A stretch of DNA of 64,000 nucleotides. Source: Paenibacillus sp. Soil787. GTDB lineage: Bacteria; Bacillota; Bacilli; Paenibacillales; NBRC-103111. Under the pieces are notes generated by a model. That model was not told where the DNA came from, searched no databases, and saw nothing but the letters and a program-made list of their open reading frames with translations. This document shows, in pieces, positions 1-7,343 of the stretch. The DNA lies in the NCBI RefSeq assembly GCF_001429545.1, contig NZ_LMSP01000005.1, positions 121,034-185,033 of the forward strand, written 5' to 3'. A program made the translations under genes and the position numbers. How positions within the stretch are numbered: position 1 is the first letter of the stretch; each line of letters starts with the position of its first letter.

Positions 1-267
1 AATAATATTATATTTGAAGTCCCTCCATCTGGAAAAATAAAGACTTCAAGTAAAAACGTAACGGGTCCCATGAGATTTTATTATGTTGATGAAAAGGGCA
101 CACAAAAAGAAATTCCTACTAATGTGGAAATGATTCATGGTGTCTCTACTAGTTCCGCAACAATAGGAAAAGCAGATGGCAAATCAGAAGATATAACAGA
201 AAAACTTAGCTTTTATGTAGGTACAAAAGAACAGTGGGATCAAGTAAGACCTTCCAAGGAACCATAA
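1..267 (+). CDS. C-terminal part of a DUF6843-like hypothetical protein
   Basis: The frame is open from the first base of the window, so the true start lies upstream and only about 88 C-terminal residues are visible. An internal ATG at 70 lacks a ribosome site and is unlikely to be the start. The visible part contains VPPSGKIKTSS, a YYVDEKG stretch, an IHG motif and FYVGTKEQW near the end. This arrangement resembles my memory of small exported Firmicute proteins of the DUF6843 group. Function is unknown. The family call is from recollection and is only moderately sure. Confidence 0.5.
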   Translation, partial: NNIIFEVPPSGKIKTSSKNVTGPMRFYYVDEKGTQKEIPTNVEMIHGVSTSSATIGKADGKSEDITEKLSFYVGTKEQWDQVRPSKEP

Positions 268-348
268 GTCCTGCATCTTAACTAAAAGTAAAAGGAGCCC
301 TCAGGGGCAATGTCATTAGGATAAGGCGCAAGGCCAAAAATCAAGAAA

Positions 349-387
349 AAGAGCAGGTTATCGAAAAGATAGCCCGCTCTTTTTTTG
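349..387. terminator. Rho-independent terminator
   Basis: The arms aagagcaggttatc and gatagcccgctctt pair with G-U tolerance and are followed by a T run. An A run precedes the stem, so it could work in both directions: for the partial gene on the left and for the leftward yvrJ-like gene on the right. Confidence 0.75.
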
Positions 388-536
388 TACGAAAAATAGA
401 AATGGACTGGACAAACAGGTGGAAATGTGTGGCGAAGCCCCTTAAAAAACGAGGAGGTTACGCCAATGAATGAGTACGCGAATTCGTTAAAAAAAACGCT
501 GACATCCCTCATACGAGAAATGTCAGCAGCACCTCC

Positions 537-698
537 TTAGTCCTTTGATATTTTTTTAATTAACTCTGTAATTACTAATTCGATTCTATCTAACCGCTTT
601 TGTACATTGAGCAATACAAAAAAAGTCACAGAGATAGGAAAGCCTAGGTCAGTTACGATTTTAACGATTTGACTGGCATCTAGAATAGTAGTATCCAT
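537..698 (-). CDS. yvrJ: YvrJ-family small membrane protein
   Basis: A 53-residue protein, too short for most ORF callers. It begins MDTTILDASQ, has one hydrophobic segment (GFPISVTFFVLLNV, residues 19-32), then a charged amphipathic tail (QKRLDRIELVITELIKKI). A short segment starting GFP, followed by a basic helix with paired isoleucines and leucines, is the hallmark of the YvrJ family. A strong AAGGAGG site sits upstream of the ATG on the minus strand. In Bacillus subtilis yvrJ lies beside the sigO-rsoA two-part sigma factor genes. Here a sigma-like pair starts 160 bp away, divergently. The molecular role is unknown; single-pass membrane location is inferred. Confidence 0.65.
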   Translation of the reverse strand: MDTTILDASQIVKIVTDLGFPISVTFFVLLNVQKRLDRIELVITELIKKISKD

Positions 699-860
699 TG
701 TGACTAACCTCCTTATCTTACTAGTAAAAAATTTATTAGATTAAACAACCGTAAGGAATTTACAAAAAATCCTTAATTTACGTCCAATAGACATTATATG
801 TTGTAAAAAATGTATTAATTTTACTTACTAAGTGAGAGGAGAAGTAGAGGGGGATGGTGA

Positions 861-1190
861 GTGGCAAATGAGTTTCCATTAATAGAACAATGTCGGCAAG
901 TGTTAAGAAGATTTGCGTGGCGAATGCAGTATAGGGCTCGAAAACAGATGAATCATGAACTTTTATCGATAGACCTTAATTATGCCCAAAAAACGGAGGG
1001 GAATCTGAACATCTACGTTGTTGAATTAGTTCAAAGCATCCAGTCCGAGAAGGGCCGCTACGTCATTAAAAGGATTTACTTAGACGGCTTGAATGAAAAA
1101 GAAGTAGCTAATGAACTTCAAATATCTCAACAGGCGGTGAGTAAATGGAAAAAGAAAGGCTTGGAGACTATGAGGAGGCAAGGGTTTTAG
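861..1190 (+). CDS. Sigma-70 region 4-like factor (SigO-like)
   Basis: A 109-residue protein read from a GTG at 861 preceded by gagaggaga...gaggggg. The C-terminal half (about residues 55-107) is a sigma-70 region 4-type helix-turn-helix: YVIKRIYLDGLNEKEVANEL, then SQQAVSKWKKKGLETMRRQ. Region 2 is absent, so by itself it is half a sigma factor. The next gene overlaps it by 46 bp and looks like the missing region-2 half. This split architecture matches B. subtilis SigO (YvrI) with RsoA (YvrHa), and a YvrJ-like gene is divergent. SigO is longer (176 residues), so this may be a reduced or mobile-element relative. A role as promoter-recognition subunit is inferred from the fold. Confidence 0.6.
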   Translation: MANEFPLIEQCRQVLRRFAWRMQYRARKQMNHELLSIDLNYAQKTEGNLNIYVVELVQSIQSEKGRYVIKRIYLDGLNEKEVANELQISQQAVSKWKKKGLETMRRQGF

Positions 1191-1363
1191 AAGATTTATT
1201 ACAAAAGGCGCAGGGTGGTGATAAAGGAAGTATCGAGATCATCTTGCAATATTTTGAGGAGGAAATTATATATCTTGCTAAATTTATTAAGATGCCAAAA
1301 GAGGATGCAATACAGACGTTGAAGTTGGAGTTGATTGAATATATCTTTCAAAAAAGCAAGTAG
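1145..1363 (+). CDS. Small HTH_16 / RsoA-like sigma region 2-type protein
   Basis: A 72-residue protein starting inside the preceding gene in another frame (46 bp overlap), implying translational coupling. The core, EDLLQKAQGGDKGSIEIIL followed by FEEEIIYLAKFIKMPKEDA, has the pattern of the HTH_16 family, related to sigma-70 region 2 and to RsoA. In B. subtilis RsoA joins SigO to make one working sigma factor; by analogy this protein should partner the upstream gene. A GAGGAGG sits at about 1171, but no start codon follows at usable spacing, so ATG 1145 is kept. The target promoters are unknown. Confidence 0.55.
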   Translation: MEKERLGDYEEARVLEDLLQKAQGGDKGSIEIILQYFEEEIIYLAKFIKMPKEDAIQTLKLELIEYIFQKSK

Positions 1364-1491
1364 AAAACGGGTAAACTCGGGGAGAAGGGAGATGGGAAAG
1401 AATAATACTAACGTGGATTGGGAAGATAGGAGCAACCATTAAATGTATGCTTCTTTTTTTATTAACGTAAATATAAAATCAACCTTTTTCT

Positions 1492-1680
1492 TTGTCATTA
1501 AAGTTGGAAAAGTATTTATGGGCTTTTATTAAATTTGGACAAAGTCAGAGGGGAATTCTTCAATCTGAAGAAGTCATTAAAGGATATTGGGTTGGAGTAG
1601 GAAAAGGAATGATCTTTTTTCGACTAAATAATAAGATGTTAACGGTTGAAAACACTAATGCGTTTATTGCCATTGTGTAA
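1492..1680 (+). CDS. Small hypothetical protein
   Basis: A 62-residue frame from TTG 1492. No convincing ribosome site precedes it, and an inner start is possible. The composition is protein-like: a hydrophobic/aromatic middle (GYWVGVGKGMIFFRLNN) and a C-terminal FIAIV. I do not recognise it. It lies between the sigma pair and a toxin-antitoxin remnant on the same strand. It may be a relic. Confidence 0.3.
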   Translation: MSLKLEKYLWAFIKFGQSQRGILQSEEVIKGYWVGVGKGMIFFRLNNKMLTVENTNAFIAIV

Positions 1681-1723
1681 TATGGTATCGTAATCATATA
1701 CATTCAAATAGGCGGTGATTATT

Positions 1724-1993
1724 ATGGATGAAGTACGAACTACAGAAGACTTAATGGAACAGTTATCAAACATGAACAGAGAGAATTCTGTGCGCCAGGT
1801 CTTTATTCCTGGAAAAGGGAAATTTACAATTGTTCTACAAGAGGAAGATCCTAATTCCATTGCCACGGATATTGAATTAAATCCTTACCTAAAACAAATG
1901 ATGAATGAGAGTATGGAAGCATATAAAGTAGGGCGAACAAAGTCCACATTAGAGTTACTAAAATCCTTATCTCCAAAGGATTTTAGTAAATGA
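1724..1993 (+). CDS. Antitoxin of a type II toxin-antitoxin pair
   Basis: An 89-residue acidic protein. ATG 1724 was preferred to GTG 1715 because AGGCGGTG lies 7 nt before it. It contains TEDLMEQLSNMNRENSVRQV, then FIPGKGKFTIVLQEED, and ends LLKSLSPKDF. This pattern is familiar from small Bacillales antitoxins encoded just before RelE/ParE-fold toxins. Its stop overlaps the ATG of the downstream toxin-like gene by 4 nt (ATGA), the usual arrangement of an antitoxin-toxin operon. The toxin is frameshifted, so this antitoxin probably survives without an active partner. Confidence 0.6.
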   Translation: MDEVRTTEDLMEQLSNMNRENSVRQVFIPGKGKFTIVLQEEDPNSIATDIELNPYLKQMMNESMEAYKVGRTKSTLELLKSLSPKDFSK

Positions 1994-2228
1994 AATCCAA
2001 TCAGGTGATTTGGCCTGAACCCATTGTCGAGAAACTGCGTTCTTTTCGCAGCGAGCATTTTACCGGAAGAAACGTACGATTTTATAGTACAACTATTTTG
2101 GAGTCCGAGGATCTTCTTTTGAACCCAATCCTTGGCCGGGCTTATTTGTTGAAAATCCTAGGTGCCCTCTAGGGTTTATTACTTTCATTCAAGGCAATTT
2201 TCATTATCAACATCAACTAGATCAATAA
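1990..2228 (+). pseudogene. Decayed RelE/ParE-like toxin gene
   Basis: Frame 1 opens with MKSNQVIWPEPIVEKLRSF and SEHFT. The expected continuation PEETYDFIVQL is in the +1 frame at about 2051-2085. ESEDLLLNPILGRAY returns to frame 1, and a plausible tail (GFITFIQGNFHYQ) is in a third frame, ending at a TAA at 2226. Stitching these frames gives a roughly 80-residue protein of RelE/ParE-like length, so at least three small indels are inferred. The uninterrupted frame-1 ORF would make only a 60-residue hybrid. The reconstruction is my reading of motif continuity and has not been aligned. Confidence 0.45.
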
Positions 2229-2253
2229 TCTCTCTAATATCTTCGATGTTATG

Positions 2254-2316
2254 ACACTGGATCGGGAGCATTTGGATTTGGCGAGTTCAGTTTTGGGGAT
2301 TGGGTTGGAGTAGGGG
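2254..2316 (+). repeat. Copy of a dispersed 3'-end relic repeat
   Basis: This 63-bp stretch reads LDREHLDLASSVLGIGLE-stop. It is nearly the same at DNA level as the last 62 bp of the relic at 11487-11548 (LDRENLDLDSRVLGIGLE-stop). A weaker copy ends the pseudogene at about 3510-3576. It is a detached gene end with no start of its own. Confidence 0.6.
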
Positions 2317-2411
2317 ATCTAACAAATGTAGTAAAACACTTAAAGCAACCGATATGACGTTGTTATTTATCATAATTACGATAAAACAAGGATATGAAAG
2401 GAGGGGGAGAT

Positions 2412-2690
2412 ATGCCGCAAATTAGACCTGTATCCGATCTGCGAAATAATTTTGCTGAAATATCAAAAATTGTTCACGAAAGCCGCGAGCCCGTTTTTCT
2501 TACGAAGAATGGATATGGTGATATGGTTGTCATGAGTATTGAGCAATATGAGAGTATTCAGCTCGAGAATGAGATTTTTATAAAGTTGAAAGAAGCGGAA
2601 CTCGAAGCGAAGAATTCAGATGTACGTTATAGCCACTCTGAGATTTTCGATAAAATAAAGAGCCAACTCAACAATGGAAAAGACATATAG
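2412..2690 (+). CDS. Orphan Phd/YefM-family antitoxin
   Basis: A 92-residue protein. ATG 2412 is chosen because AAAGGAGGGGGA lies just before it; the longer frame from 2394 would place that site inside the gene. It shows the Phd/YefM pattern: RPVSDLRNNFAEISKIVHES, EPVFLTKNGYGDMVVMS and IEQYESI, followed by a charged C-terminal toxin-binding region. Such proteins neutralise RelE- or Doc-type toxins and autoregulate their operon. A terminator follows after about 40 bp and no toxin gene is present on either side, so it appears orphaned. Confidence 0.8.
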   Translation: MPQIRPVSDLRNNFAEISKIVHESREPVFLTKNGYGDMVVMSIEQYESIQLENEIFIKLKEAELEAKNSDVRYSHSEIFDKIKSQLNNGKDI

Positions 2691-2730
2691 AAGCAACACA
2701 AAGAACTGGTGGCTTAAAATCTCTTTGATC

Positions 2731-2779
2731 AAAAAAAGGTACAGTTTCTCAAATTATGAGGAGACGGTACCTTTTTTTC
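2731..2779 (+). terminator. Rho-independent terminator
   Basis: An A-rich 5' arm with ggtacagtttctc pairs with gaggagacggtacc and is followed by seven T residues. It closes the orphan antitoxin transcript. Confidence 0.8.
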
Positions 2780-2894
2780 TGTATAATTAAGGTATCGAAT
2801 TTTAGTGGGTGGATCCAACTCAAAAACTCTTATTGATTGAGCAATTAGGCATTAATGAAAACAAACAGTAACTACACTTAGAGGAGCCGCGCTG

Positions 2895-3576
2895 ATGGAA
2901 AAGAAGTATAGGTTAAGCTATGGAGCAACTAATTTAATCTAATTAACTGAACTAGATGTTGTGGGGAAATATTACAGTTATTATTTTCCCTTTTTGCCTA
3001 ATTCGACGAGCTTAATGGAGAAGTTCTTGGACGAGATTATCATGGATAGTCCGGAGAAAGCCTATGAGCGGACGACTAGGCCGCGTGGGACGAAGGAGTA
3101 TTATGGGAATAAGTTGTCTGGAAAAAATGTATTGGTTGGGGCTTTGAGGGAAGTCTCCCAGCTTGAGATGGCGCTGAAGTATAAATTCTATCATGTGCCA
3201 CTAGAGATTATCTCAGACCATAAGCTATTAACACAGATAGAGTACATAGCACTCTATCAATCACTTAAGGAGTTCCGATCTTCAGGTGAAGTAGGGATTC
3301 ATTGGATTGGCAAAGTACTTGACTGGAAGGTAGTGAAGCGCAAGGAGATTATTGAACGACCAGCGAGACGTGGTACCGAGGAAAAGCTGTATGTGAAGTT
3401 TACGGTGGAGAGATGGTTAAAGCGGGAAAAGCCGATTGTTCCTGGTGGTCTTGAGAGACCGAGGAGGACTTGATGGGTGGCGTGAGCAGCGACGCTTGGG
3501 GCGTGTAAAAGTGGAGTTAGATCATAATCAGGTGGATTTGGCTGGAAATGTACTGGGGGTTAGGCTCTGGGAGTGA
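2895..3576 (+). pseudogene. Interrupted gene, possibly a DUF2357-type restriction-like protein remnant
   Basis: An ATG at 2895 with a GAGGAG site starts MEKKYRLSYGATNLI. An in-frame TAA at 2940 interrupts, and the same frame then continues for about 177 residues to 3473. The last part is frameshifted (+1) and ends at 3574-3576 with a tail related to the repeats at 2254 and 11487. The readable body includes LREVSQLEMALKYKFYHVPL, IEYIALYQSLKEF and VGIHWIGKVLDWKVVKR. That chain reminded me of the C-terminal nuclease-like part of DUF2357 'restriction endonuclease-like' proteins, but this is recollection only. Bases 2983-3118 are strongly similar to 11277-11411. Confidence 0.5.
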
Positions 3577-3618
3577 ATGGTTGAATCGAGTTAGGATTGG
3601 AGCAGTTGGATATAGGTT

Positions 3619-3687
3619 TATCGTGTAACGGGATACAGTGATATGGAACAGTAAATATATGTTATACTAAATAAAACTGATATTGAA
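3619..3687 (+). repeat. Dispersed promoter-like element, copy A
   Basis: About 70 bp running from ttatcgtg to actaaataaaactgatattg, strongly similar to 45057-45124. Both copies carry a TATRTTAWACT core that resembles an extended -10 box, and both lie just upstream of a gene start. A shorter match is at 51056-51075. Confidence 0.5.
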
Positions 3688-3700
3688 GGGGCTGTATGAT

Positions 3701-3950
3701 ATGAAATGGTCTGAAATTTGCAGCCATTTCCCCAGTCGATTTGTTTTAGTAGAAGCAATTAAAGCAGTTTCAAAGAATCGTTTACGTACGATTGAAGAAA
3801 TGACAGTTGTAGAAGAATCCTATAAACGCTTGGGAAGGTTATAAAATCCACCATAAGGAGAATCCTGAGCGTGAATTTTATGTTTTTCATACCAGTAAAG
3901 AAGAAATTGAAGTTATTGAGGAATATTTCACAGGAATTCGAAAATCATGA
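3701..3950 (+). pseudogene. Frameshifted small conserved protein
   Basis: ATG 3701 has an AAGGGG site. The first frame gives MKWSEICSHFPSRFVLVEAI and TIEEMTVVEESYKRL, then stops at 3842. The next frame continues with WEGYKIHHKENPEREFYVFH, then TSKEEIEVIEE to 3950. Together they make the roughly 83-residue protein seen in many Firmicutes, which starts MKWxEIC and holds HKENPERExYVFHTS. A short deletion around 3830-3840 explains the break. The family often precedes a retropepsin-like protease, which fits the next relic. Function is unknown. Confidence 0.6.
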
Positions 3951-4036
3951 TGGAACTTAGACTTGAGAATGGTCTTCCGATAATTTCATTTTCGTTAGTC
4001 TATCAGGAACAAAAAATGAATATTGAATTTGATTAG
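3947..4036 (+). pseudogene. Truncated retropepsin-like aspartic protease
   Basis: A 29-residue frame overlapping the previous relic by 4 nt. It reads MMELRLENGLPIISFSLVYQ and then EQKMNIEFD-stop. Retropepsin-like proteins of this neighbourhood begin with a similar strand and then carry the catalytic DTGS motif, but here the protein ends before it. Loss of the catalytic aspartate would make any product inactive. The family call rests on the N-terminal pattern and the usual gene neighbourhood. Confidence 0.4.
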
Positions 4037-4070
4037 ACCCTGTCTTTAGGATAGGGTTGTTTGTTTTATT
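4037..4070 (+). terminator. Probable terminator
   Basis: accctgtc and ggatagggt form a hairpin followed by a broken T run (tgtttgtttt). Moderate strength. Confidence 0.5.
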
Positions 4071-4226
4071 TAGACTATATTTTTTCCCTAGTGTAAAATA
4101 TTAGTGATAAATGTGAAACTGGTGAGTAAAAGATTATTAGGGCTGTGGACTGATTGGGGACGCGAATTGTTGCGTCTCCAATATTTATATGAAGAAACTT
4201 TAATTCATTACGAGTAGAATTTAATG

Positions 4227-4294
4227 CTCGCATGGACAAAATGAACAGGGGTTAGACTCCCCAAGCTTCTCTGAACCCTCTCCATGCAGGCGAG
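4227..4294 (+). promoter_or_regulatory. Long imperfect hairpin upstream of cysD
   Basis: Nested pairings are ctcg with cgag, gcatgg (4230-4235) with ccatgc (4282-4287), and aggggttaga (4247-4256) with tctgaaccct (4270-4279). The loop is C-rich. There is no T run, so it is not a classical terminator. It could be a structured leader or a palindromic repeat. I do not match it to a known riboswitch. The rest of the 4037-4484 gap holds another hairpin (attggggacgc/gcgtctccaat, 4153-4182) and the boxes listed next. Confidence 0.4.
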
Positions 4295-4296
4295 AC

Positions 4297-4408
4297 AAAG
4301 TGAACTTTAATGTGATTATTTCGAGAAAAAGTGACACTTTCGGAAAAAGTACGACAATGTTTCGAGGGAAATGATAAAAATATAGAGAATTTCACTTTCT
4401 TCCACTTT
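4297..4408 (+). promoter_or_regulatory. Cluster of AAAGTG/CACTTT boxes before cysD
   Basis: Five copies of AAAGTG or its complement lie at 4297, 4328, 4335, 4393 and 4403. The second and third form the palindrome aaagtgacacttt. A possible promoter (ttgcat at 4407, taggat about 16 nt downstream) overlaps the last copy. This suggests operator sites controlling sulfate activation, but no known consensus was matched. Confidence 0.35.
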
Positions 4409-4484
4409 GCATTAAAGCTAGAATCTGATAGGATAGAAAGAAAGACGATAGATTTAGTAAGAATTAAAAGGAGGCACCTTTTCC

Positions 4485-5408
4485 ATGGAAAAAATGATGC
4501 TTGATTCTATACAAGAAATGACGCATCTGGATCAACTCGAGGCTGAAGCGATTTATATTATACGAGAAGTAGCGGCGGAATGTGAAAATCCGGTGATGCT
4601 GTATTCGATCGGGAAGGATAGCTCCGTGATGCTGCATTTGGCGCTGAAAGCTTTTTATCCCGAGAAACCGCCATTTCCTTTCATGCATATTGATACAACG
4701 TGGAAGTTCAAAGAAATGATCGAATTCCGCGATCGCAAAGCGAAAGAATTTGGGATCGAAATGATTGTTCACTCGAATCAGGAAGGTATTGATCAAGGGA
4801 TCAACCCAATGGATCATGGTTCCGCGTACACCGATATTATGAAAACTCAAGCATTGAAACAGGGATTGGACAAATACGGATTTACGGCTGCGTTCGGCGG
4901 TGGAAGACGTGACGAGGAAAAGTCACGTGCGAAAGAGCGGATTTTCTCGTTCCGGAATAAGAATCATGCATGGGATCCGAAAAACCAACGGCCGGAAATG
5001 TGGAAGCTTTTCAACACAAGAATTAATAAAGGAGAAAGCATCCGCGTCTTCCCAATATCCAATTGGACAGAAAAAGATATATGGCAATACATTCGAAGAG
5101 AAAACATTGATATTGTGCCTCTCTACTTTGCAAAAGAAAGACCCGTCGTCAATCGCGATGGACATATGGTCATGGTGGATGATGATCGGTTGAAACTCGA
5201 ACCCCATGAAAAAGTTGAAATGAAGAAGATGCGGTTTCGCACATTAGGCTGCTATCCTCTTACTGGCGGTGCTGAGTCGGAGGCGGATACGATAGATGCC
5301 ATTATCGAAGAAACGCTTGGTGCGGTATCATCCGAACGGACAACTCGGGTTATTGACCAAGAAGCGGCGGGAAGTATGGAAAGACGTAAACGGGAGGGTT
5401 ATTTCTAA
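4485..5408 (+). CDS. cysD: Sulfate adenylyltransferase subunit 2 (CysD)
   Basis: A 307-residue protein, close to the usual CysD length (about 302). It is the PP-loop ATP pyrophosphatase subunit that makes adenosine 5'-phosphosulfate from ATP and sulfate, driven by GTP hydrolysis in CysN. The PP-loop [13 protein letters not shown] is at residues 41-53, followed by [31 protein letters not shown] and the terminal R-G-Y-F typical of CysD. AAAGGAGG precedes ATG 4485. cysN starts 2 bp after its stop, so the two are translated together. The frame is intact. Confidence 0.97.
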   Translation: MEKMMLDSIQEMTHLDQLEAEAIYIIREVAAECENPVMLYSIGKDSSVMLHLALKAFYPEKPPFPFMHIDTTWKFKEMIEFRDRKAKEFGIEMIVHSNQEGIDQGINPMDHGSAYTDIMKTQALKQGLDKYGFTAAFGGGRRDEEKSRAKERIFSFRNKNHAWDPKNQRPEMWKLFNTRINKGESIRVFPISNWTEKDIWQYIRRENIDIVPLYFAKERPVVNRDGHMVMVDDDRLKLEPHEKVEMKKMRFRTLGCYPLTGGAESEADTIDAIIEETLGAVSSERTTRVIDQEAAGSMERRKREGYF

Positions 5409-5409
5409 A

Positions 5410-7149
5410 ATGAAAAGTCTGCTTAAATTTATTACTTGCGGAAGTGTAGACGACGGAAAATCCACCTTAATTGGACATATGCTTTATGAGGCCAAGCTAT
5501 TATTCGCCGACCAGGAAAGAGCGCTAGAGCTTGATAGCAGACTGGGCAGCCGGGGCGGCAAAATTGACTATTCCTTGCTTCTAGATGGATTACTGGCCGA
5601 ACGTGAACAAGGGATAACGATTGATGTGGCTTATCGGTATTTTACGACGGACCACCGTTCTTTCATTGTAGCGGACACGCCGGGACACGAAGAATATACA
5701 CGTAACATGGCCGTTGGCGCATCCTTTGCGGATCTGGCTATCATTCTTGCGGACGCTACGAAAGGGGTTATTACCCAAACCAAGCGCCATACTCGGATTT
5801 GTGCACTCATGGGCATTAAACATCTTGTTTTGGCTGTAAACAAAATGGATTTAGTGAATTTTGATCCTAAGAAATTTGAGGCGATCAAACAAGAGTTCTC
5901 TCAATTGACCGCTGAGTTTCACTTTGAAAGCATTCAGGTGATCCCTGTTTCTGCGACAGAAGGGGATAACATTACGAAAAAATCAATCAATACCCCATGG
6001 TACGAGGGCCTTGCTTTGCTGCCGTATTTGGAAAATGTGGATGTTCATCAAACCGATGACACGAAGCAGTTTATGATGCCGATTCAGCGTGTATCTCGAC
6101 CGGACCATACGTTCCGCGGTTTCCAAGGCCAGATTGAGGCAGGGACAATCGCGGTCGGCGATGAGCTGACGACGCTGCCTAGTCGTGAAAAAGCGAAAGT
6201 CAAACGTATCTTAGTGACAGACCAAGATCGTGATTCAGCACGTGCCGGACAACCGGTAACCATTCAATTGGATCGTGAAGTCGACGTTTCGCGGGGTTGT
6301 GTATTTACGAAAGATGATCAAATCCAAGAAGCTGATCGTTTTAGCGCTACGATTCTTTGGATGGATGATTCCGTACTGACTCCCGGTAAAAATTATTTGG
6401 TCAAAGTAGGAACGAAAGTACTGCCTGGTACCGTGACGGCAATTAACCATAAAATCGATATCAATACTGGAAAGACGGTTCCAGCCGATCACATTGTTAA
6501 AAATGAATTGGCAAAATGTGAATTTTCATTATCGGATAGTATCGTCTTTGATTCCTTTGAACAAAATAAAAGCATTGGCGGATTTATTCTGATCGATCGT
6601 GTAACCAATATGACATCCGCTTGCGGAGTCATTGACGAAGCCCTTCAAGGATCGGACAGTTTGGTAGGGCTAGATACGGAAATCAACAGAGATGTTCGTG
6701 CTCAGCAAAAAGGTCAAAATCCATTAACCCTCTGGTTCACCGGTACGGTTTCGGATAAATCAACGCTTGCGAAGGAAGTCGAAAAACGTTTGGTATCGAC
6801 AGGCCACCATACCATGTTCCTGAGGAATGGCCAGGGAGAATCGTTGCAGCGATTAGCAGAAGTTGCAAAATTGATGAACGATGCGGGACTTATTGCTTTG
6901 GTATCGAATGATTCCCCGAACGTTAACGACCGAGAAACCGCGCGAGACATCATTGGCAAAGAATATATTGAAGTTTATGTAAATGGACCGCTTGCAGGCA
7001 GTTCGAGCACAAATGATACACCTGGGAACGCGGAAATCGAAATCGATACAAGCAAGTTTTCAATTGAAGAAGCTGCAAATTATGTAGTGAAACGAATTAT
7101 CAGATATTTAATCAATGAGAGTAGTCGTGGGCAATTCCTTAATTTCTAA
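5410..7149 (+). CDS. cysN: Sulfate adenylyltransferase subunit 1 (CysN) with degenerate APS kinase-like tail
   Basis: A 579-residue protein from ATG 5410 (GGGAGGG site); an upstream in-frame ATG at 5296 lies inside cysD and is rejected. Residues 1-430 are an EF-Tu-like GTPase: GSVDDGKST (11-19), EREQGITIDVAYRYF, DTPGHEEY and NKMDL. Residues about 435-579 resemble APS kinase (CysC), as in CysNC/NodQ fusions: LAEVAKLMNDAGLIAL, EYIEVYVNGPL and NAEIEIDTS are recognisable. The kinase P-loop expected as GLSGSGKST reads GTVSDKST, and the segment between P-loop and helix is shortened. I infer an active GTPase and a probably inactive kinase domain. Confidence 0.93.
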   Translation: MKSLLKFITCGSVDDGKSTLIGHMLYEAKLLFADQERALELDSRLGSRGGKIDYSLLLDGLLAEREQGITIDVAYRYFTTDHRSFIVADTPGHEEYTRNMAVGASFADLAIILADATKGVITQTKRHTRICALMGIKHLVLAVNKMDLVNFDPKKFEAIKQEFSQLTAEFHFESIQVIPVSATEGDNITKKSINTPWYEGLALLPYLENVDVHQTDDTKQFMMPIQRVSRPDHTFRGFQGQIEAGTIAVGDELTTLPSREKAKVKRILVTDQDRDSARAGQPVTIQLDREVDVSRGCVFTKDDQIQEADRFSATILWMDDSVLTPGKNYLVKVGTKVLPGTVTAINHKIDINTGKTVPADHIVKNELAKCEFSLSDSIVFDSFEQNKSIGGFILIDRVTNMTSACGVIDEALQGSDSLVGLDTEINRDVRAQQKGQNPLTLWFTGTVSDKSTLAKEVEKRLVSTGHHTMFLRNGQGESLQRLAEVAKLMNDAGLIALVSNDSPNVNDRETARDIIGKEYIEVYVNGPLAGSSSTNDTPGNAEIEIDTSKFSIEEAANYVVKRIIRYLINESSRGQFLNF

Positions 7150-7192
7150 TGCTTAAACAAATCGATGCAACGAAATAGTCTTTGAAAAATAG

Positions 7193-7238
7193 TATCCCTA
7201 CATCACCGTGAATAGTGATGTAGGGATATTTTTTTTCT
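7193..7238 (+). terminator. Strong rho-independent terminator
   Basis: A perfect 14-bp stem, tatccctacatcac / gtgatgtagggata, with an 8-nt loop and a T8 run. It ends the cysDN transcript. Confidence 0.92.
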
Positions 7239-7299
7239 TCAAAAGTACAAATCTCCGTTCCTGCCGGAATATGATGGGAATATGTACAAAAAGGAGAGA

Positions 7300-7318
7300 C
7301 TTTGAGCTCCGCTCAAAG
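7300..7318 (+). promoter_or_regulatory. Small leader hairpin before the VWA gene
   Basis: An 8-bp perfect stem, ctttgagc / gctcaaag, lies 26 nt before the VWA start codon and just ahead of its AGGAGG site. It could affect translation or mRNA stability of the triad operon. Low certainty. Confidence 0.3.
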
Positions 7319-7343
7319 ATCCCTATATTAGGAGGAAAAAATC

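Noticed and set aside
466..540. 24-residue ORF MNEYANSLKKTLTSLIREMS... with GAGGAGG site
   Set aside because: It runs into the end of the yvrJ-like gene on the other strand, and its last codons are the reverse of that gene's 3' flank. No family is recognised, so it is left out despite a good ribosome site.
1392..1442. 16-residue ORF after the RsoA-like gene
   Set aside because: It has a plausible ribosome site but is too short and has no recognisable content.
2185..2259. Minus-strand open fragment (IEDIREIIDLVDVDNENC)
   Set aside because: It looks protein-like, but it overlaps the decayed toxin tail on the plus strand, has no start, and is best explained as an antisense shadow.
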